In this document: positions 16,211 through 28,970 of the stretch, piece by piece
Numbering within the stretch: the first letter of the stretch is position 1
How the letters are laid out: each line of letters opens with the position of its first letter
Origin: Catellatospora bangladeshensis
Lineage (GTDB): Bacteria > Actinomycetota > Actinomycetes > Mycobacteriales > Micromonosporaceae
Direction: 5' to 3'
DNA: 64,000 bases
Assembly (NCBI RefSeq): GCF_016862575.1
Contig: NZ_BONF01000051.1
Span: 1-64,000, forward strand
Made by a program: the position numbers and the translations under genes
The notes under the pieces: generated by a model
Databases searched by the model: none
What the model was told of the DNA's origin: nothing
What the model saw: the letters and a program-made list of their open reading frames with translations, nothing else

Positions 16211-17599
16211 GTGACCTTCCTTGACGAGCTGACGGCCGCGCTCGGCCCGGACCGGGTGATCACCGACCCCGACCTGCTCTCCTCGTACCGGCGCGACGAG
16301 GCGGACCTCTGCGCGGCGGGCACGCCGCTGGCCGTCGTACGCCCCGAGGAGACCGCCCAGGTCGTGGCCGCGGTGCGGATCGCGGCCCGGCACGGCGTGC
16401 CGATCGTGCCGCAGGGCGCGCGGACGGGGCTGGCCGGCGGGGCGAACGCGGTCGACGGCTGCCTGGTGATCTCGATGCTGGCGATGAACCGGATCGTGGA
16501 CATCGATCCCGCGAACCGGATCGCCACCGTGCAGCCGGGTGTGGTCAACGCGGTGCTGGCCCGCGCCGTGCAGGCCGAGGGCCTGCGCTACCCGCCGGAC
16601 CCGGGCTCCTGGGAGTCGAGCACCATCGGCGGCAACGTGGCCACCAACGCGGGCGGCATGTGCTGCGTGAAGTACGGCGTGACCACCGAGTACGTGCTCG
16701 GCCTGGAGGTGGTGCTGGCCGACGGCCGGGTGCTGCGCACGGGCCGCCGCACCCCGAAGGGCGTCGCCGGATACGACCTGACCAGGCTGTTCGTCGGCTC
16801 CGAGGGCACCCTGGGCCTGATCACCGAGATCACCGTGGCGCTGCGCCCGGCGGCCGAGGAGTCGCTGACCATGGTCGCCGTCTTCCCGACCACGGCCGGC
16901 GCCGGGGACGCGGTGAACCGGATCTTCGCGGCGAAGCTGGCCCCCAGCCTGCTGGAGCTGCTCGACCGGGTGCACCTGGAGGCGCTGGAGGCGTACCGGC
17001 CGATGGGCCTGGACACGACCGCCGCCGCGCTGCTGCTGGCCGCGGTGGACACCGGCGCCCGCGCCACGGCCGACCTGGAGGCGCTCGCCGAGGTGGCGCG
17101 GCAGGCCGGGGCGAGCGAGGTGTGGCAGGCCACCGACGCGACGGAGGCCGCCGAGCTGCTCCAGGCGCGCCGGCTGGCCCACCCGGCGATGGAGCACCTG
17201 GCGCTGTCGCTGTACGAGCACGGCGGGCTGATCATCGACGACATCGCGGTGCCGCGTACCCGGCTGGCGGAGCTGCTGGACGACATCGTGGTGATCGCGG
17301 CGAAGCACGACGTGCCGGTGGGCGTGGTGGGTCACGCGGGCGACGGCAACCTGCACCCGAACATCGTGGTCGACCGGGCCGACCCGGCCAGCGTGGCGGC
17401 GGGCCAGCGGGTCTTCGACGAGATCATGGAGCGCGGCCTGGCGCTGGGCGGCACCTGCACCGGCGAGCACGGCGTCGGCCTGCTCAAGCGCGACTGGCTG
17501 GCCGCCGAGCTGGGCGAGGTCGGGGTGGACGTCCAGCGCGCCGTCAAGGCCGCCCTCGACCCCGCCAACCTCCTCAACCCCGGCAAGGTCCTCCACTGA
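16211..17599 (+). CDS. FAD-linked oxidase, GlcD / D-2-hydroxyacid dehydrogenase type
   Basis: A 462-residue PCMH-type flavoprotein. The FAD-binding half holds VPQGARTGLAGG and SSTIGGNVATNAGGM, followed by KGVAGYDLTRLFVGSEGTLG; the C-terminal substrate domain has the metal-type HAGDGNLHPN motif and GTCTGEHGVGLLKR. The family oxidises glycolate, D-lactate or other D-2-hydroxyacids, passing electrons to the respiratory chain or a cytochrome. No GlcE/GlcF partners lie nearby, so a single-subunit D-lactate dehydrogenase-like enzyme is more likely. GTG 16211 is leaderless (see shared -10 box). Convergent with glpD across a family B repeat. Confidence 0.92.
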   Translation: MTFLDELTAALGPDRVITDPDLLSSYRRDEADLCAAGTPLAVVRPEETAQVVAAVRIAARHGVPIVPQGARTGLAGGANAVDGCLVISMLAMNRIVDIDPANRIATVQPGVVNAVLARAVQAEGLRYPPDPGSWESSTIGGNVATNAGGMCCVKYGVTTEYVLGLEVVLADGRVLRTGRRTPKGVAGYDLTRLFVGSEGTLGLITEITVALRPAAEESLTMVAVFPTTAGAGDAVNRIFAAKLAPSLLELLDRVHLEALEAYRPMGLDTTAAALLLAAVDTGARATADLEALAEVARQAGASEVWQATDATEAAELLQARRLAHPAMEHLALSLYEHGGLIIDDIAVPRTRLAELLDDIVVIAAKHDVPVGVVGHAGDGNLHPNIVVDRADPASVAAGQRVFDEIMERGLALGGTCTGEHGVGLLKRDWLAAELGEVGVDVQRAVKAALDPANLLNPGKVLH

Positions 17600-17610
17600 C
17601 CGCTGGGAGC

Positions 17611-17664
17611 GTTAAGAAGGGCACCTTCCTCTACGCATAGCGTTAAGAAGGTGCCCTTCCTTTC
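17611..17664. repeat. Family B paired inverted repeat between convergent genes
   Basis: Left unit GTTAAGAAGGGCACCTTCCT (17611-17630), spacer CTACGCATAGC, right unit GTTAAGAAGGTGCCCTTCCT (17642-17661). GAAGGGCACCTTC pairs with GAAGGTGCCCTTC (13 bp); each unit can also fold alone (GAAGG-3 nt-CCTTC). The right unit runs directly into the glpD stop codon at 17664-17666. Confidence 0.88.
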
Positions 17665-19403
17665 TAGACGGCGGTGAGGCGGGTGGTGTTGGCGGCGGCG
17701 TCGTCGGCCATGCGCTGGGATTCGCGTTCGGCGTCGACGCGGGCCAGGTAGGCGGCGGTTTCGGCGTCGACGGTGGCGGGGTCCCAGCCGAGGACGGGGG
17801 CCATGAGTTCGGCGGTGCGGCGGGCGGTCGCCGCGCCGCGGTGGGCGGTCTCGATGGAGATCCGGGTACGCCGGGCCAGCACGTCCACCACGTGCAGCGC
17901 CCCCTCGTTGCGGGCGGCGTACACGACCTCGGCGGACAGGTGCTCGGGCGCGCCGGGCAGCGGCTCGGCCAGCGAGCGGTCGGCGTCGATCAGCGCGAGC
18001 AGCTCGGTGGTGAGCGTGCCGTAGCGCTCCAGCAGGTGCTCCACCGCGCCGACGCTCAGCTCGTGCCGCCGGGCCAGGTCGGCGCGGTCGCGCCACATGG
18101 CGTCGTAGCCGTCGGCGCCGAGCAGGGGCAGCTCCGCGGTGCCGCTGTGCCGCACGTCGCCGAGCCGCCGCACCGCCTTGTCGACGACGTCCTGCGCCAT
18201 CACCCGGTACGTGGTGAACTTGCCGCCCGCCACCAGCAGCAGGCCGAGCAGCGGCTCGACCACGGCGTGCTCGCGGGACAGGGCCGAGGTGGAGTCGGAC
18301 TCGCCGGACAGCAGCGGGCGCAGCCCGGCGTACACCCCCTCGATGTCGTCGCGGGTCAGCGGCCGGTCGAGCACGGCGTTCACATGGGACAGCAGGTAGT
18401 CGATGTCCTTGGCGGTCGCGGCCGGGTGCGCCCGGTCCAGCGCCCAGTCGGTGTCGGTGGTGCCGATGATCCAGTGCCCGCCCCACGGGATGACGAACAG
18501 CACGCTGGTCGCCGTACGCAGGATCAGCCCCACCTCGCCGGTGATCGCGGAACGGGGCACGACCAGGTGCACGCCCTTGGAGGCGCGCACCCGGAAGCCG
18601 ACCCGCGCGTCGGGCAGCCACGACGACACGTCGTCGCTCCACACGCCGGTCGCCGCGATGACGGTCTTGGCGCGTACGTCGAACTCCTCGGTGCCGTCGC
18701 TGACCCGGACGCCGGTCACCTGCCGGGCCTGCCGCAGCAGGCCGACGGCCTTCACCCCGGTCACCACGGCCGCGTCGAGGCTGGCCGCGGTCCGGGCCAC
18801 GGTCACCACGAACCGGGCGTCGTCGACCTGCCCGTCGTAGTAACGGATCGCGCCGACCAGGCCCTCCTCGCGCAGCGACGGGAACAGCCGCCGCGCGCCG
18901 TGCCGGCTCAGGTGCCGGTGCAGCGGCATGCCGCGGCCGCCGCCGACCAGGCCCGCGAACACGTCGTACAGGGCGACGCCCGCGCCGTAGTAGACGCGGT
19001 GCCACGCCCGCTTGGCGACCCCGGCCAGGCCGGGCGTCTCGGGAGGCAGCGGCACCAGGAACGGCACCGGGCGCACCAGGTGCGGCGCGAGCCGGGTGGC
19101 CAGCAGGCCGCGCTCCCGCAGCGCCTCGTGGACCAGCGGGAACTCCAGCTGCTCCAGGTAGCGCAGGCCGCCGTGGATCAGTTTGGACGAGCGCGAGGAG
19201 GTGCCGGCGGCGAGATCACTCGCCTCGATCAGGGCCACGCGCAGGCCGCGGGAGGCGGCGTCCAGCGCGGCCCCCGCGCCGGTCACCCCACCCCCGACGA
19301 CCAGCACATCGAACTCTTCGTCGCGGAGCCTGCGCAGGTCGGCGGCACGACGCTCCGGAGAGAGAGCGCCCGCGGCGAAGCGGGACACGCTGCGGTCACG
19401 CAT
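17664..19403 (-). CDS. glpD: Aerobic glycerol-3-phosphate dehydrogenase
   Basis: A 579-residue FAD enzyme that oxidises sn-glycerol 3-phosphate to dihydroxyacetone phosphate at the membrane, feeding electrons to quinone. Motifs: dinucleotide fold VVGGGVTGAGAALDAASRG, the GlpD signature SSRSSKLIHGGLRYLE, GTTDTDW and the C-terminal VAGGKFTTYRVMA; a DAO_C domain ends the protein. The open frame runs to 19826, but ATG 19403, six bases after TACCTT, begins the conserved region and avoids overlap with the divergent subtilase. No glpK or glpF is in the window. Confidence 0.95.
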   Translation of the reverse strand: MRDRSVSRFAAGALSPERRAADLRRLRDEEFDVLVVGGGVTGAGAALDAASRGLRVALIEASDLAAGTSSRSSKLIHGGLRYLEQLEFPLVHEALRERGLLATRLAPHLVRPVPFLVPLPPETPGLAGVAKRAWHRVYYGAGVALYDVFAGLVGGGRGMPLHRHLSRHGARRLFPSLREEGLVGAIRYYDGQVDDARFVVTVARTAASLDAAVVTGVKAVGLLRQARQVTGVRVSDGTEEFDVRAKTVIAATGVWSDDVSSWLPDARVGFRVRASKGVHLVVPRSAITGEVGLILRTATSVLFVIPWGGHWIIGTTDTDWALDRAHPAATAKDIDYLLSHVNAVLDRPLTRDDIEGVYAGLRPLLSGESDSTSALSREHAVVEPLLGLLLVAGGKFTTYRVMAQDVVDKAVRRLGDVRHSGTAELPLLGADGYDAMWRDRADLARRHELSVGAVEHLLERYGTLTTELLALIDADRSLAEPLPGAPEHLSAEVVYAARNEGALHVVDVLARRTRISIETAHRGAATARRTAELMAPVLGWDPATVDAETAAYLARVDAERESQRMADDAAANTTRLTAV

Positions 19404-19409
19404 TCCATC

Positions 19410-19419
19410 AAGGTACCGT
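19410..19419. promoter_or_regulatory. Overlapping mirror-image -10 boxes of glpD and the subtilase
   Basis: AAGGTACCGT contains TACCGT on plus (19414-19419) and TACCTT on minus (19415-19410), centred on the palindrome GGTACC. The spacing to GTG 19426 and to ATG 19403 is six bases on each side, the same design as at 16195-16204. Confidence 0.62.
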
Positions 19420-19425
19420 GCGGCT

Positions 19426-22071
<2,646 letters not shown>

Positions 22072-22082
22072 GCTGGGCGCTC

Positions 22083-22976
22083 ATGATCACCCCGTACGAG
22101 CCGCAGCACCGGACCGCCGTGGCGGAGCTGCTCGCCCGCTGCCTGCTGGAGGAGGACGCCGCCGAGGCGGCTGACCTGGTCGACCTGCTCGGCGGCTCGG
22201 CGGGCTTCGTCGCCACCGACGGCGACGCCCCCGACGCGGACGTGATCGGGGTGGCGCTGGCCAGCACGGGGCACAAGGACCCCACCGTGGGCCACCTGGA
22301 TCTGCTCGCCGTGGACCCCGCCTTCCGCCGTCAGGGCCTCGCCCGGGAGCTGGTGGGCGCGGTCGAGGGCCTGCTGCGCTCGCGCGGGCTGAGCGCGGTC
22401 CGGGTCGCCGGCAACCCGCCCACCCACGCCTGGCCGGGGGTGGACGTGCGCTACACCCCGGCCGTCTGCGCGCTGACCGCCCTCGGGTACGCCCACGACC
22501 GCACCGCCTGGAACATGACCGCCGAGCTGGTCGAGGGCTCCCCGGCGCTGCGCGAGACGCGTACCGCGCAGGAGCGGCTGGCTCATTCGCACGTGGTGGT
22601 CCGCGCGGCGACGCCGGACGACCTGCCCGAGCTGCGCCCGATGATCCTCGCCGAGTGGGGCCCGGCCTGGGCCGCCGAGGTCGAGCGCGCGATCGGCGGC
22701 GCGGGCGGGTGCCATCTCGCGCTGCGCGACGGTCAGCCGGTCGGCTTCGCCGCCTGGGGCGGCTGCCGGCCGAGCTGGTTCGGGCCGATGGGGACGCTGC
22801 CCGCGGCGGCCGGGCTGGGCATCGGCGGTGTCCTGCTGCGACGCTGCCTGCGCGATCAGGCCGAGCGGGGCATCACCAGGGCGCAGATCGGCTGGGTCGG
22901 CCCGGTGCCGTTCTACTCCGGCGCGGCGGGCGCGGCCATCGAGCGGGTCTTCTTCCTCTTCCACAAAGCACTCTGA
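22083..22976 (+). CDS. Tandem GNAT-domain acetyltransferase
   Basis: A 297-residue protein made of two GNAT folds. The first has the acetyl-CoA loop DPAFRRQGLARELV near residues 78-91; the second (from about residue 165) has AGLGIGGVLLRRCL. Substrate unknown; double GNAT proteins include mycothiol synthase, but this one lacks other clear resemblance. The ATG at 22083 is 12 bases after the subtilase stop, and a TAGGCT box overlapping that stop (22069-22074) could give a separate leaderless transcript. An intrinsic-like terminator overlaps its end. Confidence 0.85.
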   Translation: MITPYEPQHRTAVAELLARCLLEEDAAEAADLVDLLGGSAGFVATDGDAPDADVIGVALASTGHKDPTVGHLDLLAVDPAFRRQGLARELVGAVEGLLRSRGLSAVRVAGNPPTHAWPGVDVRYTPAVCALTALGYAHDRTAWNMTAELVEGSPALRETRTAQERLAHSHVVVRAATPDDLPELRPMILAEWGPAWAAEVERAIGGAGGCHLALRDGQPVGFAAWGGCRPSWFGPMGTLPAAAGLGIGGVLLRRCLRDQAERGITRAQIGWVGPVPFYSGAAGAAIERVFFLFHKAL

Positions 22977-22989
22977 GGTGCGCTTTTTT
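22965..22989 (+). terminator. Rho-independent-type terminator overlapping the GNAT stop codon
   Basis: AAAGCAC pairs with GTGC-GCTTT across TCTGAG (22965-22988), followed by TTTTTTC. It is one of the few hairpins with a true T tract in this GC-rich window. Confidence 0.65.
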
Positions 22990-23033
22990 CGCTTTTCGGA
23001 TTAAGTTCGGAAAATTCTGGGCAACATGAGGGG

Positions 23034-24455
23034 GTGGCAGCCCCAGCGAGCCCCTTGGCGGAACCGCACGACACCCGCGGCGCAGCGATCATGGTCGCCG
23101 CCGCCGCCGCGGTCGGTGGCTTCCTGTTCGGGTACGACACCGCGGTCATCAACGGCACCGTGGACGCCCTGCGGGACACGTTCCACCTGAATCCCGTGGC
23201 GCTCGGCCTGGTCGTGTCGGCGGCGCTGCTCGGGTGCGCGGTGGGCGCGTGGTTCGCCGGCCCGCTGGCCGACCGGCTCGGCCGGGTCCGGGTCATGGTG
23301 ATCGCCGCGGCCCTCTTCCTGGTCAGCGCCATCGGCTCGGGCCTCGCGTTCAGCGCCGTCGACCTCACCTTCTGGCGGGTCATCGGCGGCTTCGGGGTCG
23401 GCGCGGCGAGCGTCATCGCACCGGCGTACATCGCCGAGGTCTCCCCCGCCCACATGCGCGGCCGGCTCGGCTCGCTGCAGCAGCTCGCGATCGTCACCGG
23501 CATCTTCGTCGCGCTGCTCGTCGACTACCTGCTCGCCGACGCGGCGGGCGGGGCCATGCAGCCGATGCCGTGGGGCGGCGCGGCCTGGCGCTGGATGTTC
23601 GCCTCGGCCGCCGTGCCCGCCGTCATCTACGCGGTACTGGCGCTGCAGATCCCCGAGTCCCCGCGCTACCTGGTGCGCCGGGGCAGGCTCGCCGAGGCCC
23701 GGGCCGTCATCAAGCGGCTGATCGGCGGCGATGTCGAGAAGCGGATCACCGACATCAAGCGCACCGTGGCCGGCACCCAGGAGAAGGTCAAGCTCGGGGT
23801 GCTCAAGGGGCCGCGGCTCGGCCTGCTGCCGATCGTCTGGGTGGGCATCCTGCTCTCGGTGTTCCAGCAGTTCGTCGGCATCAACGTGATCTTCTACTAC
23901 TCGTCGACGCTGTGGGCGTCGGTGGGCTTCAGCGAGTCGAACTCGCTGCTCATCACCGTCATCACCAGCGTCACCAACATCGTCACCACGCTGATCGCGA
24001 TCGCCCTGGTCGACAAGATCGGGCGGCGGCCGCTGCTGCTCATCGGCGCCGCCGGCATGGTGCTCACGCTCGGCGTGATGGCCTGGTGCTTCTCCACCGC
24101 CACGCAGACCGTGGGCCCCACCGGCGAGGCGCTGACCACGCTCAGCCCGGCCGTCGGCAAGGTCGCGCTGGTCGCCGCCAACCTGTACGTGGTCGCCTTC
24201 GGCATGAGCTGGGGCCCGGTGGTCTGGGTGCTGCTCGGCGAGATGTTCAACAACCGCATCCGCGCCACCGCGCTGGCCGTCGCCGCCGCCGCCCAGTGGA
24301 TCGCGAACTGGCTGATCAGCACCACCTTCCCGGCGCTGGCCAGCATCGGCCTCACCTTCGCGTACGGCCTCTACGCCCTCTTCGCCCTGCTCGCCTTCTT
24401 CTTCGTCCTCAAGTCGGTCCGCGAAACCAAGGGCCGCGAACTCGAATCCATGTAA
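23034..24455 (+). CDS. MFS sugar porter-family transporter
   Basis: A 473-residue protein with twelve spans, the length and motifs of sugar:H+ symporters: GYDTAVINGT in span 1, ADRLGRVRVM (motif A), PESPRYLVRRGR at the central loop, QQFVGINVIFYYSS in span 7 and VDKIGRRPLL. Transports hexoses, pentoses or polyols inward. GTG 23034 is six bases after CAACAT in an AT-rich patch, fitting a leaderless start. It is the last gene before the family C repeat and is convergent with groEL. The sugar cannot be told from sequence. Confidence 0.93.
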   Translation: MAAPASPLAEPHDTRGAAIMVAAAAAVGGFLFGYDTAVINGTVDALRDTFHLNPVALGLVVSAALLGCAVGAWFAGPLADRLGRVRVMVIAAALFLVSAIGSGLAFSAVDLTFWRVIGGFGVGAASVIAPAYIAEVSPAHMRGRLGSLQQLAIVTGIFVALLVDYLLADAAGGAMQPMPWGGAAWRWMFASAAVPAVIYAVLALQIPESPRYLVRRGRLAEARAVIKRLIGGDVEKRITDIKRTVAGTQEKVKLGVLKGPRLGLLPIVWVGILLSVFQQFVGINVIFYYSSTLWASVGFSESNSLLITVITSVTNIVTTLIAIALVDKIGRRPLLLIGAAGMVLTLGVMAWCFSTATQTVGPTGEALTTLSPAVGKVALVAANLYVVAFGMSWGPVVWVLLGEMFNNRIRATALAVAAAAQWIANWLISTTFPALASIGLTFAYGLYALFALLAFFFVLKSVRETKGRELESM

Positions 24456-24512
24456 CGCCCCGCCCGCCCCCCGGGCCGGGCCACGCCGCGCCACGCCGCG
24501 CCGCGCCGCCAA

Positions 24513-24587
24513 GATCGTCCGACTTGCCAGGCACATGGGCGAATGACGCGTCAAGATACGCCCGAGTGCCTGGCAAGTCGAACGATC
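24513..24587. repeat. Family C inverted repeat
   Basis: Arms 24513-24534 (GATCGTCCGACTTGCCAGGC...) and 24566-24587 pair over 22 bp with one mismatch; spacer 31 bases. It lies between the convergent ends of the sugar porter and groEL. A decayed copy is at 42021. Confidence 0.82.
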
Positions 24588-24638
24588 ATCGGAGCGGGCC
24601 GCGGCCCGCGGGCCGCCGGGCGGCAGCGGGGCGGGACG

Positions 24639-24674
24639 GGAAAGGCCCCCGAGCGTGGGCTCGGGGGCCTTTCC
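24639..24674 (-). terminator. groEL terminator hairpin
   Basis: GGAAAGGCCCCCGA (24639-24652) and its perfect complement at 24661-24674 form a 14-bp GC-rich stem with an 8-base loop, placed 18 bases downstream of the groEL stop on its strand. Confidence 0.75.
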
Positions 24675-24691
24675 GTCGGGTCTGACGGAAC

Positions 24692-26443
<1,752 letters not shown>

Positions 26444-26451
26444 TCACCTGT

Positions 26452-26478
26452 TTAGCACTCTCGCCCCCCGAGTGCAAG
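26452..26478 (-). promoter_or_regulatory. CIRCE operator 2 of groEL
   Basis: TTAGCACTC - nine bases - GAGTGCAAG. The left arm is the exact consensus; the right arm differs in two bases. Its centre is 35 bases from that of the first CIRCE, so two HrcA dimers could bind side by side. Confidence 0.88.
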
Positions 26479-26499
26479 CGAACACGGGATGATCACAGG

Positions 26500-27474
26500 T
26501 CAGCGGAGCCGCCCGGCGAGCCCGGCGGTGTCGACCCCGCGCTCGGCGCCGAGGCGCTCGGCGTACGTGATGAGCACGCCGCTGAACAGCAGCATGGTGA
26601 GCGGCACCTCGACGGCGGCGGTGAGCGCCGCCCCGGTGAGCGGGATGAGCGGCGCACCGGTGGTCACGCCCAGCGCGGCGGCGGTCCGGTCCCCGATCTC
26701 GGTGACCATCACCTCGACGAACGACGACGCGAGCAGCGTCAGGCCCACCAGCGCCAGCCGCGCGCAGTTCGGCCAGAGCGCGGCGTGGAACAACCGGAAC
26801 GAGGTTGCGATCGCGTTGCCCCGCTCCAACAGGTACGCCGGGCCGACCAGCGCGGTGGCCATCGCGAGGTAGGCGTACACCAGCGCGGCCGGGACAAGCC
26901 CGAGGTAGTCGGCGGCGCCGACGCAGCACGCCGCCACCCCGGCGACCGCCACGCCGACGAGCACGTACGTGACCACCTGGTAACCGGCGAGCCCGAGCAG
27001 GTGGCGCAGCCCGAACCGCAGCGACTGCCCGATGGAGACGGTCAGCCCGGCGGCCTGCCGGGTGGCGTGGTGCGTCGCGGCGGCGTACCCGATCAATTGG
27101 GGTAGCAGCACCACCACGACGTAGGCGAGCCCGGCGGCGAGCAGGACGCCGACGATGCTGTTCCGCCCGCCCTCCGCGAGCAGGCCCGGGTCCAGCTCGC
27201 CCAGGCGCAGCCCGGCGCTGCGGGCCAGCAGGCCGAACCCGATCGCGGGCAACGCGTGGGTCAGCGTGAAGATGACCGCGAGCGGACGTGCGCTGCGGCG
27301 CAACAGCATGCCGGTGCGCTGGGCCCAGCCGTTGATGCGCTGCTCGGGCGGGTTCACCAGCGGATCGTCCGCCGCGGTGGGCTGCGGCGCGGCCGCCCGG
27401 TAGGCCCCGTCGGGGGGCAGGAAGCCCTGCTGCGGGACGGCCGGGTGCGACGGGTCGGGGGCGGGCTGCGTCAT
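26500..27474 (-). CDS. Multi-span membrane protein of unknown function
   Basis: A 324-residue protein. A proline-rich cytoplasmic N-terminus of about 45 residues (MTQPAPDPSHPAVPQQ) leads to a region with six or seven hydrophobic segments between about residues 60 and 310. The layout resembles actinobacterial membrane proteins related to the membrane domain of glycerophosphodiester phosphodiesterases, but I cannot assign it firmly. ATG 27474 is chosen over the upstream frame to 27507, which would run into the cold-shock terminator. The gene stops 22 bases from the CIRCE region of groEL and reads the same way. Confidence 0.7.
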   Translation of the reverse strand: MTQPAPDPSHPAVPQQGFLPPDGAYRAAAPQPTAADDPLVNPPEQRINGWAQRTGMLLRRSARPLAVIFTLTHALPAIGFGLLARSAGLRLGELDPGLLAEGGRNSIVGVLLAAGLAYVVVVLLPQLIGYAAATHHATRQAAGLTVSIGQSLRFGLRHLLGLAGYQVVTYVLVGVAVAGVAACCVGAADYLGLVPAALVYAYLAMATALVGPAYLLERGNAIATSFRLFHAALWPNCARLALVGLTLLASSFVEVMVTEIGDRTAAALGVTTGAPLIPLTGAALTAAVEVPLTMLLFSGVLITYAERLGAERGVDTAGLAGRLR

Positions 27475-27511
27475 CTGCGGCTCCAACGGAGAACAGCGGC
27501 CGGGCAAGCCG

Positions 27512-27543
27512 AAGGGCCCCGATCCGGTGGGATCAGGACCCTT
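27512..27543 (-). terminator. Terminator of the cold-shock gene
   Basis: AAGGGCCCCGATCC (27512-27525) pairs with GGATC-A-GG-ACCCTT (27530-27543) with small bulges. It lies 32 bases past the cold-shock stop on the minus strand and before the membrane protein start. Confidence 0.65.
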
Positions 27544-27574
27544 TCGTCTTGCTCAAGCTTTGATGGCCAAGCGG

Positions 27575-27778
27575 TCAGGCGATGACCCGGACCTTCTCAG
27601 CCTGGGGGCCCTTCTGGCCCTGGGCGATCTCGAACTCAACGCGCTGACCGTCGTCGAGCGCCTTGTAGCCGTCCATCTCGATCGCGGAGAAGTGGACGAA
27701 CACGTCCTGCCCTCCGTCGACCGCGATGAAGCCGTAGCCCTTCTCGCTGTTGAACCACTTGACGGTGCCCTGTGCCAC
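27575..27778 (-). CDS. Cold-shock domain protein (CspA family)
   Basis: A 67-residue OB-fold RNA chaperone. RNP1 is KGYGFIAV and RNP2 DVFVHFSAI; the opening [15 protein letters not shown] and the closing [11 protein letters not shown] are standard for actinobacterial Csp proteins. GTG 27778 has the site AGGAAGTG; the frame is open to 27913 but only 67 residues fit the family. About 215 bases separate it from the divergent beta-lactamase-fold gene, room for the long 5' leader common in csp genes. Confidence 0.95.
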   Translation of the reverse strand: MAQGTVKWFNSEKGYGFIAVDGGQDVFVHFSAIEMDGYKALDDGQRVEFEIAQGQKGPQAEKVRVIA

Positions 27779-27993
27779 GGTGCACTTCCTCACTTCTGTA
27801 AAGCTGGGTGGCCTTGCCGGCCCACCCCCGGCTGGTGTTGTCAGCCGTCCTCGCACGCTACACGAGCACCGGTGCCCTCGCACAGCCCCAAAACGGACCT
27901 GTAGCGCTCCCATTACAGTTCGACAGTCGGCAATCTGACCGTGCGTACCATCTTGCGCGTGACCGCGCGGGGCATGCGCAGGTTACGTGGAAC

Positions 27994-28893
27994 GTGGACA
28001 AGCACCGCCGCTCCCTCGCCCTTCGTCTGCCGGGCGCGATCATCCCCCTGATGGCGACCACCGTCTGCGCCGTAGGCCTGCTCATCACCGGTGGCGCCAT
28101 GCAGTGGGCGCTGCACACGGGCACCGGTGCGGCACCGGCCACCGCACCCGGGCCGGGCGGCGACCGCGGCGACGGCGGCACGGGGGCATCGGCCACGCCG
28201 GTGCGGCTGCAGCTGCCGCCGGTCACCCTCGACGTCGACGGCTTCAGCAGCTGGGCGCTGCTGGACCGGCGCACCGGCGAGATCGCCGGCTCCTCCAACC
28301 TGGACGCACCGAGCGACACCATGTCCCTCATCAAGGTATGGCTGGCCGCCGACTTCTTGCGCCGCACCGAGTACCCGGACCAGCGCAGCCTGAACCGGCT
28401 GATCATCATGATCCGGGACTCGGACAACAAGGCGGCGTACGAGTTCTACGAGCGCAACGGCGGCCGCGAGGGCATCGAGCGCATGGTCGAGCTGTGCGGG
28501 CTCACCGAGTCCGAGCCGTACCGGATCGACGGATACTGGTCGAACACGGTCGTCTCGGCGCGGGACGTGGTGCGGCTGGGCGCCTGCCTGGCCGACGGCC
28601 GCGCGGCCGGGCCGCACTGGACCGACTGGCTGCTCACCCAGATGCGGCTGGTCCGCGGCGTCGGCGACTTCGGGCCGCGCGCGGTGTTCCCGCCGGAGGT
28701 GGCGTCGACCATCGCCATCAAGAACGGCTGGCTGCTGCGGGCCGAGGACAAGCTGTGGCACCTGGCCTGCCTGGCGGTGACCGACAAGTGGGCGATGAGC
28801 GTGCTGCTGCGCTACCCGTCGCGCTATGGCTTCGACCACGGCCGCGAGCTGTGCGCCTCGGTAGCCGAACAGCTCAAACCCGCCCTGCCCTGA
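27994..28893 (+). CDS. Secreted or membrane-anchored beta-lactamase-fold serine hydrolase
   Basis: A 299-residue protein with a basic N-terminus and one hydrophobic segment (residues about 15-37), then a Gly/Pro linker and a serine beta-lactamase/transpeptidase-like domain. The three active-site boxes are visible: SLIK (S111-K114), SDN (143-145) and KNG in place of KTG (243-245). Class A omega-loop glutamate (ExxLN) is not evident, so hydrolysis of beta-lactams is uncertain; a peptidoglycan or other peptidase role is equally possible. Start GTG 27994 is chosen because it precedes the basic region; the ATG at 28051 is an alternative. Convergent with paaN over a family B repeat. Confidence 0.8.
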   Translation: MDKHRRSLALRLPGAIIPLMATTVCAVGLLITGGAMQWALHTGTGAAPATAPGPGGDRGDGGTGASATPVRLQLPPVTLDVDGFSSWALLDRRTGEIAGSSNLDAPSDTMSLIKVWLAADFLRRTEYPDQRSLNRLIIMIRDSDNKAAYEFYERNGGREGIERMVELCGLTESEPYRIDGYWSNTVVSARDVVRLGACLADGRAAGPHWTDWLLTQMRLVRGVGDFGPRAVFPPEVASTIAIKNGWLLRAEDKLWHLACLAVTDKWAMSVLLRYPSRYGFDHGRELCASVAEQLKPALP

Positions 28894-28912
28894 GCGGCAC
28901 CGTCCGGCAAAC

Positions 28913-28965
28913 GTTAAGAAGGGCACCTTCTACAACGCATAGCGTTAAGAAGGTGCCCTTCCTTT
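28913..28965. repeat. Family B paired inverted repeat
   Basis: GTTAAGAAGGGCACCTTC (28913-28930), a spacer with ACAACGCATAGC, and GTTAAGAAGGTGCCCTTCCT (28943-28962). It is between the convergent ends of the beta-lactamase-fold gene and paaN; paaN's stop is five bases past it. Confidence 0.88.
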
Positions 28966-28970
28966 CGGCG

